The notes below the pieces were generated by a model. The model was not told the origin of the DNA. It did not search any database and saw nothing but the letters and a program-made list of their open reading frames with translations. The translations under genes were made by a program, and so were the position numbers. This document shows, piece by piece, positions 1 through 7,679 of a DNA stretch of 64,000 nucleotides (positions are counted from its first letter, which is position 1; the number at the start of each line of letters is the position of its first letter). The stretch is from Planctomycetota bacterium (GTDB taxonomy: Bacteria > Planctomycetota > PLA2): positions 1 through 64,000 of the forward strand of contig JAJFFF010000023.1 in the NCBI GenBank assembly GCA_021776785.1, in the 5' to 3' direction.

Positions 1-13
1 TCGACTCCGATTC

Positions 14-50
14 CTCGCTCTCGCTATTCCAAGCACTTCTTCAACGGGCT
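14..50. repeat. 37-bp direct copy of the palindrome's right end
   Basis: Bases 14-50 repeat bases 174-210. Together with 56-70 this copy forms a stem (36-50 with 56-70, one mismatch). It suggests that the left edge of the window carries the end of a second element of the same family. Confidence 0.6.
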
Positions 51-55
51 TTAGC

Positions 56-210
56 AGCCCATTGAAGAAGCCACATGGGCTGCGAGCGGATCTCGAAGGC
101 GATCTCTGCGTCGCGAATCCTCGCTGTAGCGTTGCTACAGCTGCGGTTCGCTCCTTGATCTCGCCTCCGATCTCTCGCTCTCGCTATTCCAAGCACTTCT
201 TCAACGGGCT
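56..210. repeat. Imperfect long palindrome (MITE- or hairpin-like dispersed repeat)
   Basis: The ends are near-perfect inverted copies: AGCCCATTGAAGAAG at 56-70 and CTTCTTCAACGGGCT at 196-210. The centre is a perfect 8-bp hairpin, GCTGTAGC/GCTACAGC, at 123-130 and 134-141. The arms between are only loosely similar and rich in GATCTCG/CTCGCTC tracts. A 37-base direct copy of the right end (174-210) lies at 14-50, so 36-70 also forms a 15-bp-arm hairpin with a 5-base loop. The right end abuts the stop codon of the minus-strand membrane-protein gene at 212, so the element may also act as a 3' processing or termination hairpin. No transposase is present. Confidence 0.6.
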
Positions 211-211
211 G

Positions 212-553
212 CTAGCGGAGCATCGCGATGAGAAGGACCGCGAAGTAGGCCAGCGCGCCCGCGTACCGCACGGCGCGTGGGGCGTTGCAAGCCAGCAGGA
301 TAGACCCGGCGATCAGAGATCCGACGCATGCGATCGGGCGCCCGGGGCCGTGAAGATCAACGCCGGCCAAAATGAGCAGCACCGGAAGCGGCACCATCCA
401 CCAATCCACGTTGGTGGGGCTCTCTTTGCGGCGGCGGCGGCCCGCGCGTAAGAACCGAGGGCGCGCTTCGCCAGCGACGCGCGACTTCGTAAACGGACGG
501 CGCCAGCTTCGCATGCTCGTGTGCTGCTTGATCTTGCGAAAGAAACCGTACAT
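212..553 (-). CDS. Small predicted membrane protein, paralogue of the adjacent gene
   Basis: 113 residues. The first ~45 are strongly basic (start MYGFFRK, many Arg/Lys); two hydrophobic segments follow at roughly 52-72 and 75-111. The basic N-terminus should stay in the cytoplasm. The N-terminal MYG[FY]FR[KR] and the central WMVPLP motif are shared with the gene just upstream at 561-938, so the two arose by duplication. Only 7 bases separate the upstream stop from this ATG, so they are probably co-transcribed. The stop codon touches the palindromic repeat at 56-210. No family recognised; function unknown. Confidence 0.6.
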   Translation of the reverse strand: MYGFFRKIKQHTSMRSWRRPFTKSRVAGEARPRFLRAGRRRRKESPTNVDWWMVPLPVLLILAGVDLHGPGRPIACVGSLIAGSILLACNAPRAVRYAGALAYFAVLLIAMLR

Positions 554-560
554 GCGTGGC

Positions 561-938
561 CTACCAGACCGGCGGGCTGCCTTGCGAGAGCGTGGCGATA
601 CAGTACATCCACAACAGCAAGTAGCTCAGCAGCCCCAATCCCTTCTTTAAGAAACTTGCGTCTTGGGATGCGAGCATTCCCATCGCAATCATCGATCCCA
701 TCCATGCCATAGCCGGGCCCGGTCCGTGTCCCGGGACGAACAAAGCGAGAATCGGCAGAGGAACCATCCAACCGAGCCAACGCAGCCAACTCGCCTGCGG
801 CCTCGGCTTGCGCGACCGCCGTCGACCCGCACGGATGTTTTTCGAGAACGCGTCACCGCTGCGTCGCGCCGCTGAAAGCGGACGTCGAAAACTTCGAACG
901 CGCGTGTCGATTCGGACCCGTCGGAAGTAACCGTACAT
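561..938 (-). CDS. Small predicted membrane protein, tandem paralogue
   Basis: 125 residues starting MYGYFRR. The layout matches its neighbour: an Arg-rich cytoplasmic head of about 50 residues, then hydrophobic segments around 55-75 and 95-120. The WMVPLP motif is conserved in both. TAACAC lies six bases before the ATG, similar to the start-proximal hexamers found elsewhere in the window, so the transcript may be nearly leaderless. It is first of the two-gene minus-strand unit. No known domain recognised; function unknown. Confidence 0.6.
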   Translation of the reverse strand: MYGYFRRVRIDTRVRSFRRPLSAARRSGDAFSKNIRAGRRRSRKPRPQASWLRWLGWMVPLPILALFVPGHGPGPAMAWMGSMIAMGMLASQDASFLKKGLGLLSYLLLWMYCIATLSQGSPPVW

Positions 939-990
939 AGAGCGGTGTTACCCGACGTGCATGGCCCTTATTCGTTCGCTTGGGTTCGGG

Positions 991-996
991 TACGCT
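991..996 (+). promoter_or_regulatory. Candidate -10 element for a leaderless start at 1004
   Basis: TACGCT ends seven bases before the ATG at 1004. There is no Shine-Dalgarno sequence and no clear -35. Confidence 0.4.
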
Positions 997-1003
997 TGGG
1001 GTC

Positions 1004-1378
1004 ATGCCGATTCTCGACGTCGAGATCGTGGCTTCTTCGCCCGACGCGATCGCCCCGCCGCTTGCGCAGACGCTCGCGGACACCGTCGCCCCGCTCCTGG
1101 GCGCCGCGCCCGGGCGCGTTTGGGTCAAACTGCGCCGGCTGCCGCGCGCGCACTACGCCGAGAACGAGAGTCCGCGCGACGAGACCTCGCCGGTTTTTGT
1201 GAAACTTCTCCAGCGGTCGCCACCGGTCGCTGCGGAGCGCAAGAAACAGGTCGCGCGCCTCACGCCCGCGATCGCCGCCGCTTGCGGACGCGACCCCTCG
1301 TGTGTCCACATCTTCTACGAATCGCCCGCCGCGGGTCGGGCGTCGTTTGGGGGCACGCTGATCGACGACATCGAGTAA
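1004..1378 (+). CDS. Tautomerase/MIF-like small enzyme
   Basis: 124 residues. The initiating Met is followed by Pro (MPILDVEIV), as required for a catalytic N-terminal proline in the tautomerase superfamily. Repeating beta-alpha-beta character is visible (VWVKLRRLP, PVFVKLLQR, and SCVHIFYESP near the C-terminus), consistent with a fused two-repeat member. Substrate cannot be told; relatives act on keto-enol pairs of small aromatic or muconate-type acids. An upstream in-frame ATG at 980 would bury the proline, so 1004 is preferred; it also has TACGCT ending seven bases before. The next gene, an SDR, starts 20 bases downstream. Confidence 0.6.
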   Translation: MPILDVEIVASSPDAIAPPLAQTLADTVAPLLGAAPGRVWVKLRRLPRAHYAENESPRDETSPVFVKLLQRSPPVAAERKKQVARLTPAIAAACGRDPSCVHIFYESPAAGRASFGGTLIDDIE

Positions 1379-1386
1379 CGCGCCCT

Positions 1387-1392
1387 TATCAT
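1387..1392 (+). promoter_or_regulatory. Candidate -10 element for a leaderless start at 1399
   Basis: TATCAT ends six bases before the ATG; only GCGCGC lies between. No ribosome-binding site is visible. Confidence 0.4.
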
Positions 1393-1398
1393 GCGCGC

Positions 1399-2100
1399 AT
1401 GGAACTCACCGGCAAACGCGCTCTCATCACCGGCGGCAGCGAGGGCATCGGCTACGGCATCGCGGAGGCGTTGAAGCGCCGCGGCGCGGTCGTGGCGATC
1501 AACGGCCGCAACGAAGACAAACTCAACGCCGCGGCGCAAAAGCTCGACGTGACGGCGATCGCCGGCGACGTGGGCTCCGAAGCCGACGCCGTCCGCATCG
1601 TCGAGACGTTTACGAGATCCGCGGGCGGGATCGATATCTTGGTCAACAACGCGGGCTTCGGTCTCTTCAAGCCGCTGGTGGAGATCGAGCTCAGCGAATT
1701 CGAGTCCGTCTACCGCACGAACGTGTTCGGCGCGTTCCTCATGGCGCGTGAAGCGGCCAAGCATTTCATCAAACAAGACGAGGGCGATCTCATCAACATC
1801 GCCTCGACGTCGGGGCTCAAGGGCGGACGCGGCGCGACGATGTATTCGTCGAGCAAATTCGCGCTGCGTTCGATGTCGGAGTGCTGGCGCGACGAACTCC
1901 GTCGTCACAACGTGCGCGTCATGCACGTGAATCCGAGCGAAGTGCTGACGCCGTTTGGGTCCAAGGCTGGCTTTGCACAGGAGCCGTCGCCCAAAAAACT
2001 ACGCCCGCAAGAGATCGCGGACGCGATCGTGGGGGCGTTGCAGTTGGACCGTCGCGGATTCATTCCGGAGTTCAGTGTGTTCGCAACCAACCCGTTCTAG
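1399..2100 (+). CDS. Short-chain dehydrogenase/reductase
   Basis: 233-residue classical SDR, probably an NAD(P)-dependent oxidoreductase in the cytoplasm. The cofactor motif TGGSEGIG is at residues 11-18, NNAG at 83-86, the catalytic serine region in IASTSG around 134-139, and the YxxxK pair at Tyr149/Lys153. After the active site it has VNPSEVLTP, the usual position of substrate-loop residues. Most similar in style to 3-ketoacyl-ACP reductase-like SDRs, but substrate is not determined. The ATG at 1399 sits six bases after TATCAT and gives the exact N-terminus expected for the fold; the longer in-frame extension is rejected. Confidence 0.85.
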   Translation: MELTGKRALITGGSEGIGYGIAEALKRRGAVVAINGRNEDKLNAAAQKLDVTAIAGDVGSEADAVRIVETFTRSAGGIDILVNNAGFGLFKPLVEIELSEFESVYRTNVFGAFLMAREAAKHFIKQDEGDLINIASTSGLKGGRGATMYSSSKFALRSMSECWRDELRRHNVRVMHVNPSEVLTPFGSKAGFAQEPSPKKLRPQEIADAIVGALQLDRRGFIPEFSVFATNPF

Positions 2101-2129
2101 CGGCGGTCGTACGAGCACGACGCGACGCG

Positions 2130-2456
2130 TTATTCCGAGTGATCGTCGTTGGGGTTGACGAGTTGCAGTTCGTGCCCGTCCGGCGTGAAAAAGTGAAAGC
2201 AATGTCCACGCTTCTCCGTGGCGACACGCGCGGCGTGGAGGCGCGCGACATCGCGCTCGAGTGCGTCGCTGTAGAGCACGAGGCAACCGCTCCCTGGGTT
2301 GGGTTCACCCTCGCGCAATAGCAGCTCAAACGAACCGTGCTTGACCCACTGAAACGGCCCCTGATCCGCTTCGTGAGCAAACCCCAAGACGTCGCAGAAA
2401 AACTGAGCGGTGTCCGGCGCCGAGCGCACCGTCCATTCAAGATGACCAAGTCGCAT
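2130..2456 (-). CDS. VOC-superfamily (glyoxalase-like) protein
   Basis: 108 residues forming one vicinal-oxygen-chelate module. MRLGHLEWTV starts the first beta strand with a likely metal-ligand His5. It is followed by a FFCDVLGF helix, a VKHGSFELLL strand and the typical C-terminal strand FFTPDGHELQLVNP with a Glu in the last metal position. The family includes lactoylglutathione lyases, fosfomycin-resistance proteins and dioxygenases; which one is unknown. The reading frame continues upstream to 2804 only because it runs through the 102-bp repeat array, so the start was placed at the domain's first Met. It converges on the SDR gene. Confidence 0.75.
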   Translation of the reverse strand: MRLGHLEWTVRSAPDTAQFFCDVLGFAHEADQGPFQWVKHGSFELLLREGEPNPGSGCLVLYSDALERDVARLHAARVATEKRGHCFHFFTPDGHELQLVNPNDDHSE

Positions 2457-2493
2457 ATCCCAAAGATGCTCCAGCCCCGCAAGGCGTGCCAAG

Positions 2494-2930
2494 AATAAAA
2501 ACGAGAGCGAAGCGGAAAATCGCCAGAGGCGCCAGCGAGCGTCAAAGGCATGCCAAAGAACATCGAGCGCCAACATCGTCAGATGTTGATAAACACGGAC
2601 CGCCACGCGGAAAATCGCCAGACGCGACAGCGAGCGTCCAAGGGCATGCCAAACCGAACGAACGTCCAGCGCCAACATCGTCAGATGTTGATAAACACGG
2701 ACCGCCACGCGGAAAATCGCCAGAGGCGACAGCGAGCGTCCAAGGGCATGCCAAACCGAACGAACCTCAAGCGCCAACATCGTCAGATGTTGGTCAATAA
2801 ACACCGATCGTCAGATGTTGATAAACACGGACCGCCACGCGGAAGATCGCCAGAGGCGACAGCGAGCGTCAAGGGCATGCCAAACCGAACGAACCTCGAG
2901 CGCCAACATCGTCAGATGTTGGGCAATAAG
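2494..2930. repeat. 102-bp tandem repeat array, about four copies
   Basis: Each unit carries the 18-base palindrome CAACATCGTCAGATGTTG, starting at 2571, 2673, 2775 and 2904. The first three are spaced exactly 102 bases. A partial extra palindrome ends at 2820 after a 28-base duplication. A degenerate copy precedes the array from about 2494. Between palindromes the sequence is also repeated, with blocks such as CGGAAAATCGCCAGAGGCGA. Because 102 is divisible by three, open frames run through the array on both strands; these are not considered genes. It lies upstream of the VOC gene. Confidence 0.85.
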
Positions 2931-3287
2931 AAGGAGCAGTGGGTGACAGCCCTAAAAGGCATCTCCTGGAGTCGGCGCTCAAAGACGACTAACTCACCAA
3001 GCCAACACAGCTGGCGAAAGAGCGCTAACTTCCCCTTCCCCACTGCTCCTAAGCTCCATCTTGGTCGCGGGCGGGATGCCTGTAAATAGTGGACCTCTTT
3101 CGTTGTGCGCTCGTAACTGATTGCCTGTGCAGTAGTTACGTCCGCGCCGCTGTATAGGGCGAGCCGGGCGGTTCGCGGTACGGCGCCCGAGCGACCAATA
3201 GTCCCAACCCAGAATCACAATGACGCCAGAATTGGGACCAATCGATATGGGCGGCGATTGATGGGCGGCTGCGATAGGTTTGGCGCC
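2931..3287. other. Non-coding stretch with a distant 11-bp inverted repeat
   Basis: No credible gene is seen between the repeat array and the membrane protein at 3288. GGAGCAGTGGG at 2933-2943 and CCCACTGCTCC at 3039-3049 are perfect inverted copies, 95 bases apart. They could bring the intervening sequence into a folded RNA or mark the ends of a small repeat. The rest has no recognised feature. Confidence 0.5.
3275..3280 (+). promoter_or_regulatory. Candidate -10 element for a leaderless start at 3288
   Basis: TAGGTT ends seven bases before the ATG at 3288; no Shine-Dalgarno sequence intervenes. Confidence 0.4.
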
Positions 3288-3821
3288 ATGAAGTTTCCCG
3301 CGCCTTTGCGCATTCATCTGATGGGCTTGCGCGTTGTCGTCGCCGCCCTGCTGATGGGGCCGGTGATGTTTTTCGCGGCGGGCTTTGTGCTCGGGAAAGA
3401 TGCCGGCGTCGAAGCGGGTCGGCTGCTTACTTGGATCGGTCTGGGCGTCGGGCTGGTGGCGCTGGCGCTACGCGGACCGTTGCGCCACAAACTCGCGGCC
3501 CGCGGTCGCCGCACGATCCGCGACGGCTCGTTTCAGCCCCACGGCGCGATGACCGGCGAGGCGTGGGAGCACGCGCTCGCCGAATCCGGTGATGTCGCAC
3601 GGCTGTACTCGATCTATCAGAGTTGCACGGTGATACCGGCGGGCATCTTGGAGACGGGGATCTTGGTCTGCGGACTCGGGTTCTTCATCAGCGGCGTTTC
3701 GGTCGCGCTCGCGGTCGGGGCTTCGTTAACGGCCGTGCAGGCCTTTCTCCACTGGCCGCGCGAGGACGCCGTCACCGCGTGGCTCGACAACCAGCAGCAG
3801 CTGCTAGCACGCGGCGAATAG
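3288..3821 (+). CDS. Predicted integral membrane protein
   Basis: 177 residues. Four hydrophobic stretches are visible: about 12-34, 40-60, and a pair near 117-155. A basic cytoplasmic-type loop lies between the second and third (HKLAARGRRTIRDG). No catalytic motif or family is recognised. The ATG at 3288 was chosen over one ten codons upstream because it follows TAGGTT by seven bases and begins directly with the first membrane segment. The pyrophosphatase gene starts 53 bases downstream with its own candidate promoter. Confidence 0.65.
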   Translation: MKFPAPLRIHLMGLRVVVAALLMGPVMFFAAGFVLGKDAGVEAGRLLTWIGLGVGLVALALRGPLRHKLAARGRRTIRDGSFQPHGAMTGEAWEHALAESGDVARLYSIYQSCTVIPAGILETGILVCGLGFFISGVSVALAVGASLTAVQAFLHWPREDAVTAWLDNQQQLLARGE

Positions 3822-3862
3822 CCCGGCGGACGCGCGCCGCTGTGCAAAGCGCACCGTCACTT

Positions 3863-3868
3863 TACAAT
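3863..3868 (+). promoter_or_regulatory. Candidate -10 element of ppa (leaderless)
   Basis: TACAAT ends six bases before the GTG at 3875, separated only by GCGCGC. It is close to the bacterial -10 consensus, with no evident ribosome-binding site. Confidence 0.5.
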
Positions 3869-3874
3869 GCGCGC

Positions 3875-4405
3875 GTGAACGCCTGGCACGACGTCGATCT
3901 AGGACCGGACCCCACGCGTGAGTTTCGGGCGGTCATCGAGATCCCCGCCGGATCGCGTGCTAAGTACGAACTCGACAAGGACACCGGGCTCCTGCGCTTG
4001 GACCGCGTTCTCTATAGCGCGGTGCACTACCCGGCCAACTACGGTTTTTTGCCGCGGACGTATTGCGAAGACGGCGACGCGCTCGACGTGTTGGTGCTCT
4101 GCCGCGAGAACCTCGCGCCGCTCTGCATTGTCGATGCGCGTCCACTCGGCGTGATCACCATGACCGACGACATGGGGCGCGACGACAAAATCATCGCCGT
4201 GGCCGCACGCGATCCTGAGTTCGCGGGCATGTACGAGATCGGCGACCTACCGCCGCACCGCATGCGCGAGATCAAGCAGTTCCTCCTCGACTACAAGACG
4301 CTCGAGAAAAAAGAGGTCAACATCGATGACCTCCGCCCGCGCGTCGAGGCCATCACCGTGATCGAGGACTCGATGGCGCTCTACCAAGAAGAGTACGGAA
4401 AGTAA
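3875..4405 (+). CDS. ppa: Inorganic pyrophosphatase (family I)
   Basis: 176 residues, the usual length of the bacterial soluble enzyme. It hydrolyses cytoplasmic pyrophosphate to two phosphates, pulling biosynthetic reactions forward, and needs Mg2+. Visible landmarks are YELDKDTG, YPANYGFLPRT, the metal-binding signature EDGDALDVLVL, and DDKIIAVAARDP. These carry the acidic metal ligands and the basic residues of the active site. The start is GTG: it is the only start in frame just after the TACAAT hexamer and gives the standard N-terminus. An exported HEAT-like protein starts five bases after the stop, so the two are probably co-transcribed. Confidence 0.95.
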   Translation: MNAWHDVDLGPDPTREFRAVIEIPAGSRAKYELDKDTGLLRLDRVLYSAVHYPANYGFLPRTYCEDGDALDVLVLCRENLAPLCIVDARPLGVITMTDDMGRDDKIIAVAARDPEFAGMYEIGDLPPHRMREIKQFLLDYKTLEKKEVNIDDLRPRVEAITVIEDSMALYQEEYGK

Positions 4406-4410
4406 TCGTC

Positions 4411-6219
4411 GTGACGCGGCGTACGGTTCTTTCGTTCCTATTGCTTGCCACGTTGATCGCGGCGGAAGAGGCCGACACATGGCTCGCGGAACTCGGCGCT
4501 GCCGAACCTGGCAAACGTCGCGCCGCGCAACGGCGCTTGCAGACTACGCAGCCGCAGTGGAGTGCGATCGTGCGCGAGTTGCGCACCGGAAGCGCCGAAA
4601 CGAGGCGAGCGTTGCGTCGTCACGTCCGCCGTCGGTTGTATTACGCGCCCGCGTCCGAAATGAATCAGTGGATCGGCCACCTGCTCGAAGAGCCGGATCT
4701 GGGCCGATCGTTCGTCGGTGATTTGGCGCGGCTCGCCGAAAGTTCGGGCGGCTCAAGCGCACGCGGGGCGGCGCGTGTCGCGGCCATGAAACTTCTGGGC
4801 ACACGCACGTATGTGCGCGCGATGGCGGAGAGTCCCGACGATCATGACGCGCTTCGACAGTTTGCACCGGGTGAAGCGGACCGGCTGATCTATGCCGCGG
4901 GCCTCGCCCGGAACGCGAACGAGCCGGGCGTCGGCGCGTATGTTCCCAAACTGTTTGCCGGCGATCCCGAAGCCGAGGCGCTCTTATTGGGCGGCGTTGC
5001 CGAAACGTCCGGCGCGTGGGCCAACCACGCCCTCGAGCTGCTTTTGCGAGGGCCGATTTCGGAGGCCGCAGGCGAGATCGTTGCGCTGCGTGTTTCGAAC
5101 ACGTCGTCGGGCGACTTGGACCACTTGTGTCGCACGTTGTTAAGGCGCCCGTGGCCGCCCTCGTTGACCCGCGCGCTCGCACCGACTGTCTGCGCGCGAC
5201 TCGAGGGCGACGAAAAAACGCGATTGGGACTGGGCGCGCTGGTCGTGCGCTTGCGTGGCATTGCACGCGCGCAAGGCATGAAGGGCGACGACGCGGTCAA
5301 GGCCGCGGTGCAGAAGTTGGAGCAAACGATCGCGCGCGAGGCTAAGCAGGACGGCCTCGTCGGCTACTCCGTGCGGCTTGCATCCGCCCCCGACGATGCC
5401 GCGCGGAAAGCGCTCCACAGCGAGTTTGCAAAATGGCCGGAGAGTGAGCGCGTGAGCGCGCTCGCGACGCTCGCCCGCTTCGATGTGGAACCGTGCGGGG
5501 CTCTTGTGGCCGAGCGCCTCCAGCACGGAACCGACAACGAGGCCGGCGCGATCCTGGCGCATTTGGAAGTGCGTGACGAGCGCATCACGGCGCGTCTTGT
5601 GCAACTCGTGCTCGAAAAGAACCGGCTCGGCGCGCAGGCGCTCGAGCGACTGGTGGCGATGGACCGCGCCGTTGCGAACGCATCCCTGCGCAAGCTATTG
5701 CGTTCCGCAGTGGCCGGCGCGTACGGCGCGGATGTGCGGTCCGGAGCGATCGCAAGTTGTCGGAATCTCACGTCGTTGCCGGCGCCCGTCGTCGCAGAAC
5801 TCGTGAAGTTGTTCGACAAAGACGTCACGCTCGATCACGCCGCGCTGCTCGAACTCAAGTCAACGGCGGATTGGTTGGCGCAGTCCGGGCCGCGCGCGTG
5901 TCTGCCGCTCTTTGTGCGCCTCGCGCAGGGTCGCGCGCCGAAGGCCTTTACACGCCAGTACCTCTCCGCATCGACGATGCGCCTCCCGTTTCTCAAGGCG
6001 GCGATCGCGACCGACGTGCGCCATCCGAGCCTCCGGCCCGCGTTGCAGCTGGCCCTCCAAGGCGACTTGCGGTCGCTGCGGCAAACCGCCCTCACGGCAT
6101 ACCTGCGCGTGACCGATCCGGACGCGACGGACCGCCGCGCGATGCATCAATTGCTGAGTTCACGCTCAGGCGTGGAACGGCGCGTCGCCACGCGCCTGAT
6201 CGCCCGCTGGAAGCGCTGA
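4411..6219 (+). CDS. Exported HEAT-like repeat protein
   Basis: 602 residues beginning with a signal peptide (MTRRTVLSFLLLATLIAAEE). The rest is almost entirely alpha-helical. Regularly spaced Leu/Ala/Arg-rich helix pairs of about 35-45 residues are typical of HEAT or armadillo-like solenoids that serve as protein-binding scaffolds. No catalytic motif is seen. GTG start, five bases after ppa, no separate promoter seen. It ends one base before the converging stop of the HEAT lipoprotein at 6221. Most likely periplasmic or surface-exposed; partner unknown. Confidence 0.7.
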   Translation: MTRRTVLSFLLLATLIAAEEADTWLAELGAAEPGKRRAAQRRLQTTQPQWSAIVRELRTGSAETRRALRRHVRRRLYYAPASEMNQWIGHLLEEPDLGRSFVGDLARLAESSGGSSARGAARVAAMKLLGTRTYVRAMAESPDDHDALRQFAPGEADRLIYAAGLARNANEPGVGAYVPKLFAGDPEAEALLLGGVAETSGAWANHALELLLRGPISEAAGEIVALRVSNTSSGDLDHLCRTLLRRPWPPSLTRALAPTVCARLEGDEKTRLGLGALVVRLRGIARAQGMKGDDAVKAAVQKLEQTIAREAKQDGLVGYSVRLASAPDDAARKALHSEFAKWPESERVSALATLARFDVEPCGALVAERLQHGTDNEAGAILAHLEVRDERITARLVQLVLEKNRLGAQALERLVAMDRAVANASLRKLLRSAVAGAYGADVRSGAIASCRNLTSLPAPVVAELVKLFDKDVTLDHAALLELKSTADWLAQSGPRACLPLFVRLAQGRAPKAFTRQYLSASTMRLPFLKAAIATDVRHPSLRPALQLALQGDLRSLRQTALTAYLRVTDPDATDRRAMHQLLSSRSGVERRVATRLIARWKR

Positions 6220-6220
6220 G

Positions 6221-6976
6221 CTAGTTCCCGATGCGCTTGAGGGCGGCTTCCGCCGCGTCGCGCACGTCGGGGCTTCCATCCTTGCTCAACGTGCGTAGCG
6301 CCGGTCTGGCCGCATGCGCCGCCGCGCCGATGTTGCCGAGCGCCGTCGCCGCCGCCGTGCGTACAGCCGGATGGTCGTCGGCGAGCGCCAGCGCCAGCGG
6401 ATCGACGGCCTCCGCGCCGAGCGTCTGATACGCCTCGGCGGCCATCATGCGCACGCGCGCCGAACCGCCGGCCAGGGCGCGCAGCAAGATCTCGTGCGCG
6501 CTTTCGCTGTCGCCAGTCAGCGTCCAATACGACATTGCCGCCGCAACACGCGCGCGCGCGTCCGGATCCGATAAGGACTCGCGCAGATACACGGCCGCGG
6601 CCGCCGTTCGTTTCCCGATGCGGCCCAACGCGATCGCCGCCATCACGCGAATGCCGACATCGCGATCTTTCAACAACGGCGGCAACCCGTCCGCCGCATC
6701 CACCGCCAAGGGGCCGAGGCGGCCCACCCGCTCCAGCGCAATGAGGCGCGGCGCACTCGATTGACTCTTTAGGATCTCGATCAAGATCGGAACCGCGTCC
6801 GCTCCTGCCGCTTCCAGCTTCTCAATCGCATCGGCGCGCGTGTCGTCGTTCTCAAGCTGAGCCACCCATGCCGGTCCATCCATGCTGTGCAGCGTCGGCA
6901 CCGGTTCGGCGCAGCCGGCGCAACCGAGCGCGACCAAGAGGACCACGCGCACGCGGGCGCTTGTGTTCGAACCCAT
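6221..6976 (-). CDS. HEAT-repeat lipoprotein
   Basis: 251 residues. A short signal peptide ends in the lipobox region VALGCAGC, so the protein should be lipid-anchored. Then five to six clear HEAT repeats of about 35 residues follow (for example VGIRVMAAIALGRIG, ARVRMMAAEAYQTLG, PAVRTAAATALGNIG, PDVRDAAEAALKRIG). The ATG at 6976 shares its A with the TGA of the upstream gene (TGATG), which implies translational coupling. A start at 7087 in the same frame would put 37 Arg/Pro-rich residues before the signal peptide and is rejected. Function unknown; a binding scaffold in the cell envelope is likely. Confidence 0.8.
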   Translation of the reverse strand: MGSNTSARVRVVLLVALGCAGCAEPVPTLHSMDGPAWVAQLENDDTRADAIEKLEAAGADAVPILIEILKSQSSAPRLIALERVGRLGPLAVDAADGLPPLLKDRDVGIRVMAAIALGRIGKRTAAAAVYLRESLSDPDARARVAAAMSYWTLTGDSESAHEILLRALAGGSARVRMMAAEAYQTLGAEAVDPLALALADDHPAVRTAAATALGNIGAAAHAARPALRTLSKDGSPDVRDAAEAALKRIGN

Positions 6977-7665
6977 CACCCGTTTTTTTTCGGCGGCGGT
7001 GCGCGGCGGGGGGCGACGCGATCTAAGTCCGCCCAAAAACTTGCGACGAGGGCGCGGTCCGCGGGGTGGATCGGCGGTGGAGCCCACGTGTCGATGGTTC
7101 GTTGCAGAGCCGCCATGTCTTTTTTGATTTGCTTCTCCAGCACGGTGTCCGCGCCCGCCCGCTCCGCGAGGTCACGCTTCTCTTCCAGTTTGGCCTGAAG
7201 GTCTTTCTTGGCTTTCGTGTTCCAGAGTTGCTCGTCGCGGATTCCGTCGACCACGTACTCGACGCGCGCACGGAGTGCGGTGATCTGAGGCAACGTCACC
7301 TGATGGCGCGCCAGGAACGGGTCCCACATCCCGGCGGACGCGCGTTGCGCAAGCGCCTTCGCTTCGGCGCCGGTGCTGCCGGCTTTGAGCGCGCGGCGGC
7401 GTTCGGCCTCGAACGCGTTACCAACTTTGTGATATTGCGCGCCGATCTCCGACATGATCGCTAAGTACTGCCGGATCTCGGTCTCTTCCAGCGGCCGGTT
7501 CGGCGGCGGGTTGGTCGGCTTGGGCGCGGGCGTATCGCGATCGGTGGCGTAGAGGTAGGCGCCGACTGCTGCGGCGACGACGACGAACGAAAGGATCCAG
7601 CGCTGCACGGTGTCAAGTGTAGCGCCCCCGCGCGCGGATGCGGGCGGGGGCGCTGGCCCATCCAT
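6976..7665 (-). CDS. Membrane-anchored helical protein of unknown function
   Basis: 229 residues if it starts at the ATG at 7665, or 210 from a GTG at 7608 just before the membrane segment. A single hydrophobic helix (WILSFVVVAAAVGAYLY) is followed by a Pro-rich spacer (APKPTNPPPNRP) and a charged helical region. The C-terminal end is again Pro-rich. It lies 14 bases after rplC and its stop overlaps the start of the HEAT lipoprotein by one base, so rplC, this gene and the lipoprotein look like one transcript. No domain recognised. Confidence 0.6.
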   Translation of the reverse strand: MDGPAPPPASARGGATLDTVQRWILSFVVVAAAVGAYLYATDRDTPAPKPTNPPPNRPLEETEIRQYLAIMSEIGAQYHKVGNAFEAERRRALKAGSTGAEAKALAQRASAGMWDPFLARHQVTLPQITALRARVEYVVDGIRDEQLWNTKAKKDLQAKLEEKRDLAERAGADTVLEKQIKKDMAALQRTIDTWAPPPIHPADRALVASFWADLDRVAPRRAPPPKKNG

Positions 7666-7679
7666 GGGGGGGCGGAGTT

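Noticed and set aside
2494..2930. CRISPR-like array of identical 18-base palindromes
   Set aside because: The sequences between the palindromes are themselves near-identical, so there are no unique spacers; it is a 102-bp tandem repeat. No cas genes are in the window.
2130..2930. Integron-like attC array or repeat-protein gene
   Set aside because: No integrase, no gene cassettes, and the repetitive frames lack starts and ribosome sites; they exist because the unit length is divisible by three.
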